NCBI GenBank assembly: GCA_037043015.1
Contig: CM073321.1
Location: 23,867,001 to 23,931,000, forward strand
Reading direction: 5' to 3'
DNA length: 64,000 nt
Source of the DNA: Bryum argenteum
Taxonomy: Eukaryota; Streptophyta; Bryopsida; Bryales; Bryaceae
Both the position numbers and the translations under genes were made by a program. Positions 1 to 11,729 of this stretch are shown here, one piece after another (the first letter of the stretch is position 1; every line of letters begins with the position of its first letter). The notes below the pieces were generated by a model. The model saw only the letters and a program-made list of their open reading frames with translations. It made no database searches and was not told the origin of the DNA.

Positions 1-900
1 CCGATTACCCACGTGCCCTGTATCCTATCCTGGTGCGGATACCCGGGTAGGAGGTGGTGGGGGTGTTATGGTTTAATTTAACCTCTGTATTCACCTCAGA
101 GGGGTTTTCCCGGACTTCGTTAAGTGGGGGGATTAGGCCACTCTTTCCGTTGATTACTATGACCGGAAAGGTTACCGGGTTCTTTCTCTCGTTGCCCTGT
201 TTAGGTACTTCTCTTACACCGCCCTCTACGCCCGAGAGCCTAACCCGCATGCATGTCACTGAGGGGATATCCGGTTCTCCTATTCCCCGGTTATCACGAC
301 TCACTATCCGGGTTAGTAGATCCCGGGTTACCGAAATGAGGTAGTGCGATTGGCCCGGAGTTCACCGCTAACACCTATCGATGAACCTGCCTATCTGGAT
401 TCCAACAGCCCAGGGGAACTCAACCGAGGGTCCTCTTGGGAGTTGGTTGAGCGACCGGAATCCCTTCCGGGTCGCTGTGATCCCAGACGCGAGCGGAGAG
501 ACCAGACTGTGCCCTAAGTGCGAGGTGTGGTTCACTGGCCGCACTTCTCCTCTATTGGCTTCTCTGCCTCCCTTTCTCCTCTCTGTTCAACACACGGAAC
601 CGCTCTCTCTTGCCGAAACAGTAAGGGCCCTCTGTAATTCACGCAAAACCCCGACCCAGCATGCAAGACAGGAGACCAAGAGACTTTTACAGAACAACAC
701 AAGTGGGGAAAGGAGGCGTACTTGCGGCTGAATTAGGGTATACGAAAGGCACAAAAAAGAGCGAGGGAGCCTTCCTCCTTCGGCTAAGTAGCGGATCCTC
801 CCTAGCATCTCCAGGAGAGGACAAAATTCCGCGCTCGAGAATCTTCCTAATTCTAAACCTGTTAGTAGTGCGCCGCTATTCTCCTACCCTCATTTTATGC
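1..900 (+). repeat. Unassigned LTR-like repeat, left copy of an inverted pair
   Basis: The reverse complement of about 2535-3515 aligns along this stretch. Shared landmarks include a segment reading cggagttcaccgct near 358-372, a gcgaccggaatcccttcc block near 452-472, a pyrimidine-rich part near 560-600, and an aagtagcggatcctccct block near 785-805. The copies are clearly diverged, so the duplication is not recent. The style (about 0.9 kb, no long coding frame, repeated CCGGGT words) is that of a retroelement LTR, but neither terminus can be fixed, because the left side runs off the window. Short open frames here are not credible genes. Confidence 0.5.
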
Positions 901-1489
901 TACTTAAGCTAACTAGGTATGACTAGACTCCGTCAGAGGTATCTACTAATAACTACATGGGCCTCGGTCGTCCCTCATCCGCTTGGTGGGCCGTGCAGCC
1001 TCGGGAGTCTCAGAAGTGCCAGCTACCCGCGCTTTTAACTCGGGTAGGGAGGTGATTTCCTCCTCTTCTCCCGTCCTGCCATGTGTCGGAAAAGATCCTT
1101 CGCCGTCCACGATCTCCTTGTCCCCTGAAGGGACTAGAGCTAAGCCATCAGGCAATACCTCCCCAGTCTTCGGGATGTCTACCAGCTCCTCGTGAATGAG
1201 AGCGATGGTCTCTTAGGTGCGGGTGATCTCGGGGGACGCCTCGTGATCAGGGGATCCTGACAGGGAGATTACCTCCCGCCCGTGGGGTGGAAGGGGTACC
1301 CCCGATCCCTGTCCGGGTTGCCGGGTGTTGGCCCCCATATCTTCCCCTGGTTGGATTGTGGCCTCCGGAATGGGAGCACGACTCTCGTCCATGGGGTCCA
1401 CAACCCGGTCTGGTAGGCTCGGTGAGGAAGCTCTCACCTTGTTGTCCTCTTCCGCTCTCCGGGAAGCCCTTCTCTCCAAAAAGGGTATT
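901..1489. other. Sequence between LTR-like repeat and chromovirus LTR; no gene recognised
   Basis: GC-rich sequence that continues from the left LTR-like copy and ends where the minus-strand chromovirus LTR starts. Open frames of 70-112 codons occur on both strands and overlap one another, with no recognisable motif. It may be the leader or gag start of the element whose LTR precedes it, which is an inference from position only. Confidence 0.35.
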
Positions 1490-1899
1490 TGTCGCGGCCC
1501 TAATTACTCCCAACTCTTTTTCTTCAAGTAAGCCTTACTTGGTAGCGGAATCACGGCTTACTTTGTTGGTAGCAACCGGCCACAACTTAGCTAACACTGC
1601 ACATGCCAAGCACACACAATGTTAGCACCATTTCTAGTCAAGGTGTCCAACCCACCTTGACTCCCCCAACTCATTACCCGGAACCCGTAAACCGGAACTC
1701 CCACAAAACACATGGGCATGCCACTTGGTGGCACTAGGCGGCCTTCCACACATGTCCAAGCTCCCAAGGGTGGCACTACTCACCCCCGGAGCTAACCGCC
1801 CTTGCATATTGTCAAACTCCCCACTAGTCCCCTTCCATTCATGTCTACACTCTCCATTTTGGACATTACCGGTAACCGGTGTCAAACCTCATTTTTTCG

Positions 1900-3630
1900 T
1901 TTTTGCCCCACGTAAGTCCGGATAGCGGTTAGTTATAGCTAATTAGGAGAAATAAACGCCCATATCCTGGCCTACCCGGGTAATGACCGGGTAAGGTTAG
2001 CTCGGCCAGGAACGTGCCCACCTAGGAGCATCCTTAGGCTTAGTGGACAGGGTAGGGTAGCACTACCTTTTGAATTTTCTTTTGCTTTGTATCTCCTGTT
2101 CTCGAGCCAGGATCCTGCCTAGTCGTATCCAGTCGGCCCGCTGCGGACCCGGATAACGCGTAGCGGCTCTTCGCGGGTTGACTCCTACCCGGGAAAGGGC
2201 TGCCTCAACCGGGTATACCTCAACCGGGTACGGCCAGCCGGGTATGGCTCGACCGGTTGAGGCCCGGCCGGTTGTCGAAGACCGGGGAAGGCAGCGGCCG
2301 GGTCGGTAGCCACGAACGGGTCGGGCGGGGACAACCCTGGCGGCGGCGTACATGAAGAAGGCTGCAGAAAGGATGGAAGGAGCTCTCCAGGAGATGAGAG
2401 GCCTCATCGGGGAGATGGCCCGGACTTTTCCCGGGGAGGCACCTCCCCTTGCAATTGTAGAGGATACCCGCACCCAGGGCAACCCCGAAGCGACTGGCGG
2501 ATGCACCTGGCCGAGGATAGGGTTAGATTTTAGTGCCTTTATGGCGAGTAGGAGAATGACGGCGTTAGACTGACAAAGGCCGGATTTAGAAAGATTCCCT
2601 GGCGCAGGATTTTGTCCTCTTCTGGGATGCCAGGGAGGATCTGCTACTTAGCCGAGGGAAGGATACTCCCTCGGGGTCTTTTTGTGACTTTGCAATACCC
2701 TAATCCAGTGCAAGCACGCCTCTTTCTCATCTCCCTCGTGTGTGTGCGTGTGTGTCTGATTGTGTGTCCTTCTCATTTTCCTGTCTTGTCTGCTGAGTCG
2801 GGGTGTTTGCAGAGTTCGGAGGACCCTTGCTATCCGGGCAAGAGAGAGAGCGGTTCCGTCCTTGAACGGAGAGTAGTACGGGAGGTAGAGAAGCTGACAG
2901 GGGAGGAGTGCGGCTAGCGAACGGCACTTGCCACTTAGGGTTCGGTCCGGTCTGTCCGTGTAGCGTCTGGGATTACAGCGGCCAGGAAGGGATTCCGGCC
3001 GCTCAACCGACTCCCGAGAACACCATCGGTTGAGTCCCCCTAGATCGCTGAAGTCCGGGTAGGCAGGTTTGTCTGTAGGTGATAGCGGTGAACTCCGGGC
3101 CAGTCGCACCATCCCCCAGTCCAGTAACCCGGGATCTACTAACCCGGGTAGTGAGTTGTGATAACCGGACCATAGGAGAACCGGATACCAACCTTTGTGA
3201 CATGCGTGTGGATTTAGAGTCCAGGCGTAGAGGGAGGTATAAGGGAAGTTCCTAACAGGGTAAGGAGAGAGAACGTCTCGGTGACCTTTCCGGTCACGTT
3301 AATCAACGGGAGCAGTGGTCTAACCCCTCCACTTATCTAAATCCGGGGAAACCCCTATGAGGTGAATACAGAGGCTAAACTAAACCACAAAGACTAAAAT
3401 CTCCTCCTTTCTCCTGTCCGGGTAGCTTCTTCCAGGACAGGATACGGGGTACGGGGGTGATAGGACAGTACCCGGATAGCACAAATCCGGGTTAGCTAAC
3501 TGGTGGAAATTGTGTTCTTGCACTTCACAGGATCTCCGTGGAACGAATACTCGGGTTCTTGTTTGGGAAACCTCTTTTACCACGAAAAAGGGTTATCCGG
3601 GCACGAATCGGGAAAGCACGTTACGACAAC
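1900..3630 (-). mobile_element. Foreign insertion inside the LTR of copy G
   Basis: Family LTR sequence stops near 1900 (after a ccccttccattc segment near 1829) and resumes near 3630 (ccggcactacttttcacggggact). The intervening 1.7 kb carries the right copy of the inverted LTR-like pair on the minus strand (2535-3515) and a GC-rich block (2060-2535). That block has overlapping frames on both strands (minus 2063-2506, plus 2352-2573) where a gag leader would sit. Exact borders and target duplication could not be resolved. A solo or truncated retroelement is the simplest reading. Confidence 0.5.
2535..3515 (-). repeat. Unassigned LTR-like repeat, right copy of an inverted pair
   Basis: Reverse-complement counterpart of 1-900, sharing the same ordered blocks; for example agtagatcccgggtta near 315-330 corresponds to taacccgggatctact near 3125-3140. 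A short TG-rich run (gtgtgtgtgcgtgtgtgt, 2739-2756) is unique to this copy. It lies inside the insertion that splits the chromovirus LTR. Confidence 0.5.
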
Positions 3631-3997
3631 CGGCACTACTTTTCACGGGGACTAGTTTGGAGCGGGACAATTTTCCAACCCAATGTTTCGGGATGCACAC
3701 CACAAGCATCCCATAGTGCCCAAGGTGCGGGATTGAGGCTCCATCCCAAGCCTGACCCCTTAGAGCCACCCAGGCTCTCCTCGGCACCATGTGGAAGTGA
3801 GGAGGGAGACCACCCCTCCTCATAGTACTCTCTGGAGTCTTCGGTAGGCCCCCCCCCCCTCTTGTGTTGAGGGGCCTTCCGTGACACACTTTTGTTTTGG
3901 AAGACCACCCGTTTAATTTTGCCTTAGCCTCAAAAACGGGCCGTATCTTCTTCTCGGGCTGACTTGAAGCTCAGTTAACCAAGTGGGACGTGCGAGC

Positions 3998-4032
3998 TGA
4001 ATTTCGACATCTACTCTTTGAGTAGATGTTGA
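3998..4032 (-). other. LTR stem-loop (GACATCTACTC / GAGTAGATGTC type)
   Basis: The sequence reads cgacatctactctttgagtagatgttg, so an 11-12 bp stem closes a three-base loop. The same hairpin stands at the same place in every LTR of this family in the window (for example 37571-37599 and 43774-43802, where the stem is 13 bp), and in shorter form in the second LTR family. Confidence 0.6.
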
Positions 4033-5435
4033 TAGACTCCTCACTTGTCCCAATCGGAGCTTCTATGTGGGAGCTATGCTCCTCTGAACATTCGGGCGTC
4101 TCGGGAGGCAGCAGTCCCGGAGTCCCGAAGTCCCGATGCATTGGAGAGCCATATCTCCCAAAGCATTGCTTTGCTCTTCACGAGCCTTGGCATTTTGGAA
4201 GGCTCTTGTCCAAAGCTTTCCAAAGACATGCAACATGCCGCCATCCAAGAAGGACGACATTTTGAGTCCCGAAAGGTAACACTCCCAAGTCCCGGAGTGT
4301 CCCGGAACGCGCTTCAACTTTGGAGAGCCATATCTCATGACTCACAACTCCAAATCGCGCGTTCTTTGGACCCACGGGTGCGTGCTCAAACAAGGTTTCC
4401 AACCATGTAAGGCACACCACCTAGTTTGTGCCAAGCACGACGCCATTGCGTGCTGTTTGCTCGGGACTCCCCTTGGTCACTTCACCTTGTCTCTTGCCAA
4501 GCCCGGAACGTCACTCCCGGGGTCCTCTTGGCTCACCACGGTGTTCGGGCATCCTTTGGAAAGGGATGTGACACTCACCCCCACCAAACAGCGTCGATGC
4601 CCTCATCGACAATCTCTCTTGTCGGCAGTACCAAGTTCTTGAGGTAGCCTCCTCCTTGGCACTTGCATTGCGTTCGAGGGTAGCTAGCCCCGCAATGCTC
4701 TAAGCATCCTTCCACTTAGAAAATGGCTAAGTCCTCAAAGGTGGCATTAGATAGGTCTAAGGTCCTTGGCACCCTAGAGTTTCCCTTCAAAGGACCTACA
4801 AAATCTAGACCTATCTACTTTGAGACTTACATGGGATGCCCACAATGGCCCCAAGTTAGGCTCAACTAGCCTATCATACTCACATGACTTAGGATTGAAT
4901 TCAAGGCTAACCAACACTTTCTTGGTCGCAGCACCAAGCCCTCTTTCAAGCACTTAGGCTCCCAAGTGGTGAACTTTGCTCGCCTAGGGATAATACTAAG
5001 TCCCGCCCGACCTAGCCTTTGCTTCACCCTACCGAGACATGGATGGCCAACCCATGCGTTGACAATGGTCAACCCGCAAAGGGCACTTTTATGAGCCCGT
5101 GCCACTGTCTTGCTCCCGCCCGAGCAAGTCCTAAGCTTGAGAGTCATGGGGATTCACCCACTCACAACTCCCAAGCCAAGGTCCCTGGTTTGCAGCATTC
5201 CAAGTATTGGCTTTGCGTATCCTTCAACCTCTTCTAACCAACCTAGCAATCCAACATGAGACTAGGACACATCTCACATTCAACATGCAATCACGGAAAC
5301 TTGCCATTCAGTTTGCAACTTTATTGTCAACCAAGTATTGCAACATGTGCAATTTGCACCAAATACTAGACAAAACTTAGGCCAAGTCTACACAAGTGTG
5401 GTGATTCACCCCCACTTCAAAAGTTGATGTCCTCA

Positions 5436-6944
5436 TCAATGCTTTCTCGGTGTCTTGGATCTCCGTTGGCTTTCATACCTTTCCACCATCTCCTTTGCAT
5501 TGGCCATGTACTTGGCCTCAACTCATGTTGCTTCCTTCTCATGGTACCCCCGCCACTTCACCAAGTATTCTTTGCCCTTCTTCTTGGTGTTCCGGCATTT
5601 CAAAATGCCTTCTACCTCGAACTTTAGGTGATCACCAACTAGTTTGGGTGGAGGCCGCAACACTTGCTTGCGTTCCGGCCTCACTTTATCTTCGTGATAT
5701 GGCTTGAGCAATGACACATGGAAGGTGGGGTGAACTTTGATCTCTGGTGGTAAGTCCAACTTATAAACATCCTCAAACAACCGTTTTGCAATGACAAATG
5801 GACCCGCATACTTTGCCATGAATTTGGGAGTCAAGCCATCCGGTAAGGTGAAGTTCTTCACATTCAACCACACCTTTTGGCCCTCCTCATACTCCTCATG
5901 GCGCCGCCCTTTGTTAACTTGTTTCAAATACCTCTTTTGCGCCTTGTCTAAGTACCACTTGGTCTTCTCAAGTAGTTGCTCTCTCTTGGCCACAAAGTCT
6001 TCAGCAACTTGGCTTCTTTCCAACTCCGATTGCAGTCCTTCCAAAGCTAGGTCGGCAGGCATAAGTGGCTCAACTCCATAAGCCACCTTGAACGGTGATT
6101 GCCCCGTAGCTGAATGCCTTGATGCATTGTAGCTAAACTCCGCCAAACCCAAGTACTCACTCCAATCACTTTGGTCTGCACTCACATAGTTGCGAAGGTA
6201 CTGATTCAAGACCCCATTCACCCGTTCCGTTTGCCCATCGGTTTGAGGATGAAAAGCCGTACTAAATGTCAACTTTGTCTTCATCCTCCTAAACAAGTGC
6301 CTCCAAAATGCACTTGTAAACTTGGGGTCTCTATCGGATACAATCACCTTTGGCAATCTATGGTGCCGCCACCAAACGTTGAAAAAGAGCACCGCGGTTT
6401 CAAAGGCGGACGCCGTCCCTTTTGTTGGCTCCATCCTTGCCAACTTACTAAACCTATCAACCACCACAAAGATAGCGTCACTCCCTCGTGACTTCGGAAG
6501 GCTTGTAATGAAATCCATAGAGACACACTCCCATGGACCATCTGGGATAGGCAAAGGCCTTAACAAACCCACTTGCTTTCGGTATGAAGCCCGGTTGGCT
6601 TGACAAGTGATACAAGTTTTCACATAATGGGCAATGTCTTCCTTCATCCCGGGCCAATAGATCCTCTTTGAAACCGAGCATATGGTGGATTTCTCCCCCC
6701 TATGCCCGACCAAGAGGTTGTCATGCTCCTCCTTGAGCACACTCAACCTCAACTTGCCCTTTCGAACATATACCCTATTTTGCTTGAACTTGATCATACC
6801 TTGGTGAAGCCGGATACCTTTGGGCTTCTTGCCACACCTAAGTTCATCTAAGAACTTTTGAGCCTCGGGGTCTTTCATATATGCCTCCCTTATCCGCTTT
6901 GCCAAATCACCTTCTCCCGCATACATCACTCTCAAAACTTGTGT
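5436..6944 (-). CDS. Chromovirus integrase with C-terminal chromodomain (partial pol, nearly intact)
   Basis: This is the C-terminal part of a Ty3/gypsy polyprotein, about 500 codons in one frame. It inserts reverse-transcribed element DNA into the genome. Seen in order: an HHCC zinc module (GHRGEK ... YVKTCITCQ), the integrase core with the first Asp in SMDFITSLP, the second in VSDRDPKF and the Glu in QTERVN. Then comes the LPDGLTPKFMAKYAGPF linker and a chromodomain (GILKCRNT ... EYLVKWRGYHEKEATWV). The full acidic triad is present, unlike in the two complete family members here. The only defect seen is an in-frame TGA at 5523-5525 that replaces the Trp of the chromodomain ATWVEA motif; the frame then runs on to a stop at 5436. 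The 5' end is cut by an LTR at 6945, and the first dozen residues of the open frame belong to that LTR. Confidence 0.9.
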
Positions 6945-8234
6945 TGTCGCGCACCTCTCCTTGAGGAGTGCCCGCAACACCAAGGGCCCAAGGGGGACAC
7001 CGGAGTGACGCCCGGGCCTTGGGGTGCCAAGGTGAAGGGAACCTAAGTGGGCCTAGTGTGGGAGAGGACCCCGGGCGTTGGAGACGCCTCTCACCCACGG
7101 AGACTAGGAGCCACGAGGGAATGGACATGAGATTATGGAAGCTCATGTTGCCACGATTCCGGGATGCTAAGGAGCACCTCATTTGGAGGTGTGAGCTAAA
7201 AGTTATGGGAGTTGGAAGATTGTGGGACTAAAGGGAGTGCTGTCCAGGGACAGTGCTGGACTGGGAAGCTGGCCCGGGACTCCCGAATCTTCAGAGGGGC
7301 ATAACTCCCTCAATACTTGTCGGAATGAGGCAAGTAAGGTGTCTATCGGCATCTGCTTGACGAGTAGATGTCGATAGAGTGGTCGCTCGTCGCGTTTGGA
7401 TGCGGGACGAGGTAGATACGAGCCCTGGAAGGTTCGGGAAGTCTCCGGGCCTTCCAGCGGCTAAGGCATTGGGAGATTGGGTGGTCTTCCAAAACTAAGA
7501 GGTGTGAGGGTCCAGCCCTTCACCTAGGACCAGGGGCTGCCGAATCCCACAGAGTATACTATGGGGAGGGCTGGTCTCCTCCCCACTCCCATGGTGCCTT
7601 GGTGGTGACCAAGGTGGGAGTCCCGAGTGGTGTGGCTAGTGTTGGGGCCTCACCATGGGGACCCAAGCCAAGGTGAGTCCCAATGGGTGGAGCTAGTGTT
7701 GGGGCTCCACCATGGGGACTCAAAGTGCAAAATGAGGCACGGTGGGTGGAGCTAGTGTTGGGGCTTCACCACGGTGGCTCATAAGGACAAGGTGAGTCCC
7801 GGTGGGGGAGCTAGTGTTGGGGCTTCACCACGGGGACTCATATAGGCAAAATGAGGACCATGAGTGCTACCGATGTGGGGTGGTGTCTCACCGCCGGCGT
7901 TGTGATTACTTGGTGGCCTTGGGGTCACCATGGTGGTCATGGGCGGTGGTGAGGAGACACCACCAAGTGCGGTTAGGCCGCGTGGTATGGGAGTGCCACC
8001 AAGTTGGGCCTTGGACATAAGTGGAAGTCCGCACCTAACCATTGGCTACCTACGAAGGGGTTGAGTCCCGGTTGCATGAGTAGGAGGGATTGATAACCAA
8101 GCGGTGAGCTTGGTGGTTGGTATGGAGAGCTAACTTTGTGCATGTGGGGGATGTGCAGAGTTAGCGCTCGTGACACTTGCTACAGTTGGGAAAAAGTTGG
8201 TGTAAGCTAAGGTGAGCTAGCAAGGGTCGCGACA
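6945..8234 (+). mobile_element. LTR of a second, related gypsy family (LTR-F copy 1), without target duplication
   Basis: It starts TGTCGCGC and ends GGGTCGCGACA, so the termini form a perfect inverted hexamer. It is almost identical to 13424-14717. It shares short blocks with the chromovirus LTR (gggactcccgaat-cttcagagg-gcata, and a catctac..gtagatg hairpin near 7350-7372), so the two families are related. It interrupts integrase sequence on the left (minus strand), but the right flank is the 3' tail of a plus-strand family member. The flanking bases tgtgt and atgaa do not match, so this is not a simple solo-LTR insertion. Confidence 0.75.
7629..7865 (+). repeat. Four tandem units of about 58 bp inside LTR-F copy 1
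   Basis: The word gctagtgttggggc recurs at 7635, 7692, 7751 and 7810, each followed by a (t/c)caccacgg or caccatggggactc segment. The spacing is 57-59 bp. The array is repeated in the other copy at 14116, 14174, 14233 and 14292, so it belongs to the LTR and predates the copying. Confidence 0.7.
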
Positions 8235-9966
8235 ATGAAAGCCAACGGAGATCCAAGACACCGAGAAAGCATTGATGAGGACATCAACCTTTGAAGTGGG
8301 GGTGAATCACCACACTTGTGTATACTTGGCCTAAGTTTTCTCTAGCATTTGGTGCAAATGGTGCAAATGACACATGTTGTAATACTTGGTTGACAATTAA
8401 GTTGTTGGCAAGTTCCTTCATTGCATGTTGGAAGTGAGATGAGTCCTAATCTCATTTTGGATTGCTAGGTTGGTTAGAAGAGGTTGAAGGATACGCGAAG
8501 CCAATACTTGGAATGCTGTAAAACAGGGACCTTGGCTTGGGAGTTGTGAGTGGGTGAACCCCCACGACTCTTAAGCTTAGGACTTGCTCGGGCGGGAGCA
8601 AGGTAGTGGCACGGGCTCATAAAAGTGCCCTTTGCGGGTTGACCATCGTCAACGCATGGTTTGATCACCCATGTCTCGGTAGAGTGAAGCAAAGGCTATG
8701 TCGGGCGGGACTTAGCATTACCCCTAGGCGAGCAAAGTTCACCACTTGAGAGCCTAAGAGTTTGAAAAGAGGGCTTGGTGTTGCGACCAAGAAAGTGTTG
8801 GTTAGCCTTGAATTCAATCCTAAGTCATGTGAGTTTGATGGGCTAGTTGAGCCTAACTTGGGGCCATTGGGGGCATTCCAAGTGAGTCTCAAAGTGGATA
8901 GGTCTAGTTTATGTGGGTCCTTCCAAGGAAAGTCCTTGGGTGGAAAGGACCTTAGACCTATCGGGTGCCACCTTTGAGACTTAGCCATTTTTCAATTAAA
9001 AGGATGCTTGGAGCATTGCGGGGCTAGCTACCCTGGAACGCAGTGCAAGTGCCAAGGAGGCGGCTACCTCAAGAACTTGGTACTGCCGACAAGAGAGATT
9101 GTCGATGAGGGCATCGACGCTGTTTGGTGGGGGTGAGTGTCACATCCCTTTCCAAAGGATGCTCGAACACCGTGGTGAGCCGAGAGGACCCCGGGAGTGA
9201 CGCCCCGGGCTTGGCAAGAGACAAGGTGAAGTGACCAAGGGGAGTCCCGAGCAAACAACACGCAATGGAGTCGTGCTCCGGACGAAATTGGTGGCGTGTC
9301 TTACATGGTTGGAAACCTTGTTTCAGCACGCACCCGTGGGTCTAAAGAACGCGCAATTTGGAGTTGTGAGTCATGAGATATGACTCTCCAAAGTTGGAGC
9401 GCGTTTCGGGACACTCCGGGACTCGGGAGTGTTGCCTTTCGGGACTCAAAATGTCGTCCTTCATGGATGGCGGCATGTTGCATGTCTTTGGAAAGCTCTA
9501 GACAAGAGCATTCCAAAATGCTAAGGCTCGTGAGGAGGAAAGTTATGTTTTGGGAGATATGGTTCTTCAAAGCTTCGGGACTTCGGGACTCCGGGACTGC
9601 TGCCTCCCGGGACTCCCGAGTGTTCAGAGGAGCATAGCTCCCACATGGAAGCTCCGATTGGGACAAGTGAGGACTCCATCGACATCTACTCAAAGAGTAG
9701 ATGTCGAAAATGGGCTCGCACGTCCCATTTGGATCACTGAGCTACAAGTTAGCCCGAGAAGAAGATACGGCCCGTTTTTGAGGTTAAGGCAAAAACGGGT
9801 GGTCTTCCAAAACAAAAGTGTGTCACGGAAGGCCCCTCAACACAAGAGGGGGGGGCCTACCGAAGACTCCAGAGAGTACTATGAGGAGGGGTGGTCTCCC
9901 TCCTCACTTGCACATGGTTCCTTGAGGAGCCGGGGTGGCTCCAAGGGGTGAGGCTTGGGATGGGGT
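8235..9966 (+). mobile_element. Chromovirus 3' fragment: end of pol, untranslated tail and partial LTR (copy H1)
   Basis: From 8235 the sequence matches 42330 onward of the complete element at 37031-44723. It holds the last codons of the chromodomain frame (to the stop near 8273), the roughly 860-bp 3' untranslated segment, the purine-rich tggtgggggtgag tract, and an LTR starting TGTCACATCC at 9138. The LTR departs from the family at about 9966 (after gcttgggatgggg), so the element is broken on both sides. Open frames inside it are shared non-coding LTR sequence. Confidence 0.8.
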
Positions 9967-10227
9967 GTGATGTTAAATCCCGGTGCTCCGGTTTCTAACT
10001 CACAAGTGGGCCGTGGGGGTGGGTGCAAACAAAACAATCTTCCAAGCAATGGACAACCTAGCAACACTTAGCAAATCTTCTCAACATATCCTATGAAGTT
10101 CAGAGTTAAACTGGGCAGCGCTTCCGCGCTTGGTCATAAATTTCCGAATTTTTAACCTAAACTTGTAAATTCAACATAAAACTTGGGCAGCGCTTCCGCA
10201 CTGCCCTTACTCGTGGTGCACACCAAC
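9967..10227. other. Short spacer with a duplicated 15-mer
   Basis: AT-richer sequence between two chromovirus pieces, with no gene. The 15-mer gggcagcgcttccgc occurs at 10113-10127 and again at 10185-10199. The last five bases, ccaac, are the left flank of the next LTR. Confidence 0.5.
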
Positions 10228-11716
10228 TGTCACATCCCTTTCCAAAGGATGCCCGGACACCGTGGTGAGCCGAGAGGACCCCGGGAGTGACGCCCCGGGC
10301 TTGGCAAGAGACAAGGTGAAGTGACCATGGGGAGTCCCGAGCAAACAGCACGCAATGGCGTCGTGCTCGGGACGAACTTGGTGGCGTGTCTTACATGGTT
10401 GGAAACCTTGTTTGAGCACGCATCCATGGGTCCAAAGAACGCGCAATTTGGAGTTGTGAGTCATGAGATATGACTCTCCAAAGTTGGAGCGCGTTCCGGG
10501 ACACTCCGGGACTCGGGAGTGTTGACTTTCGGGACTCAAAATGTCGTCCCTCATGGATGGCGGCATGTTGCATGTCTTTGGAAAGCTCTACACAAGAGCA
10601 TTCCAAAATGCTAAGGCTCGTGAAGAGCAAAGCAATGCTTTGGGAGATATGGCTCTCCAAAGCATCGGGACTTCGGGACTCCGGGACTGCTGCCTCCCGG
10701 GACTCCCGAATGTTCAGAGGAGCATAGCTCCCACATGGAAGCTCCGATTGGGACAAGTGAGGACTCCATCGACATCTACTCAAAGATTAGATGTCAAAAA
10801 TGGGCTCGCACGTCCCATTTGGATAACTGAGCTACAAGTTAGCCCGAAAAGAAGATACGGCCCGTTTTTGAGGCTAAGGCAAAAACGGGTGGTCTTCCAA
10901 AACAAAAGTGTGTCACGGAAGGCCCCTCAACACAAGAGGGGGGGGCCTACCGAAGACTCCAGAGAGTACTATGAGGAGGGGTAGTCTCCCTCCTCACTTG
11001 CACATGGTGCCTTGAGGAGCCGGGGTGGCTCCAAGGGGTGAGGCTTGGGATGGGGCCTCACTCCCGCACCTTGTGAAAAGTAGAGAGTGCTTTGGAGCCT
11101 CTCTAAACATGGGGTTGGGAAGTGTCCCTCTCCAAGTTAGTCCCCGTGATAAGTAGTGACGGTTCCCGGGAGTGACCGGGAATGGCTCAAAAGGGTGAGG
11201 CATGGAAAGGAAGCCTCACTCCTACATCTTGGGCATTGTGGGATGCTCTTGAGCATCCCGCAACATTGGGTTGGAAAGAGTCCTGCTCCAAACTAGTCCC
11301 CGGGAAAACTAGTGCCGGATTCTGGGAGGATTTCCGGCAAAGTCCCGAATGGGGTGAGAAACAAGAGTGGAAGGAGACTAGTGGGGAGTTGGACAATATG
11401 CAAGGGCGGTTAGCTCCGGGGGTGATTAGTAGCACCCTTGGGAGCTTGGACATGTGTGGAAGGCCGCCCCGTGCCACCAAGTGGCATGCCCATGTGTTTT
11501 GTGGGAGTTCCGATTTACGGGTTCCGGGTAATGAGTTGGGGGAGTCAAGGTGGGTTGGACACCTTGACTAGAAATGGTGCTAACATTGTGTGTGGGGCAC
11601 ATGCAAGTGTTAGCAAAGTCGTGGCCGGTTGCTACCAACTAAGTGAGCCGGGATTCCGCTACCAAGTAAGGCTTACTTGCAGAAAAAGAGTTGGGAGTAA
11701 TTAGGGCCGCGACACT

Positions 11717-11728
11717 TGGTATCAGAGC
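11717..11728 (+). other. Primer-binding site, initiator-Met tRNA type
   Basis: TGGTATCAGAGC, complementary to the 3' end of plant tRNA-iMet including CCA, two bases after the LTR end. The same site is at 38523-38534 and, reversed, at 30911-30922. Confidence 0.9.
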
Positions 11729-11729
11729 A

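Larger units (their letters stand above)
1490..6944 (-). mobile_element. Ty3/gypsy chromovirus, 3' half, interrupted (copy G)
   Basis: On the minus strand this holds the 3' half of a chromodomain gypsy element: integrase and chromodomain (5436-6944), polypurine tract region, then the LTR ending at 4573. The LTR begins at 1490 with TGTCGCGG and ends with GGGATGTGACA, the termini of the family. It measures about 3.1 kb instead of 1.5 kb because foreign sequence sits at about 1900-3630. The element is cut at 6944 by another LTR, so gag, protease and reverse transcriptase are missing. The five bases outside the LTR are gtatt; no partner copy can be checked because the other end is lost. Confidence 0.85.

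Noticed and set aside
7629..7865. A CRISPR-like array in LTR-F
   Set aside because: The units of about 58 bp are near-continuous tandem repeats without unique spacers, inside an LTR of a plant-type genome.
11717..11728. A tRNA gene at the TGGTATCAGAGC sites
   Set aside because: Only the 12-base complement of a tRNA 3' end is present; no cloverleaf can be formed. It is a primer-binding site.
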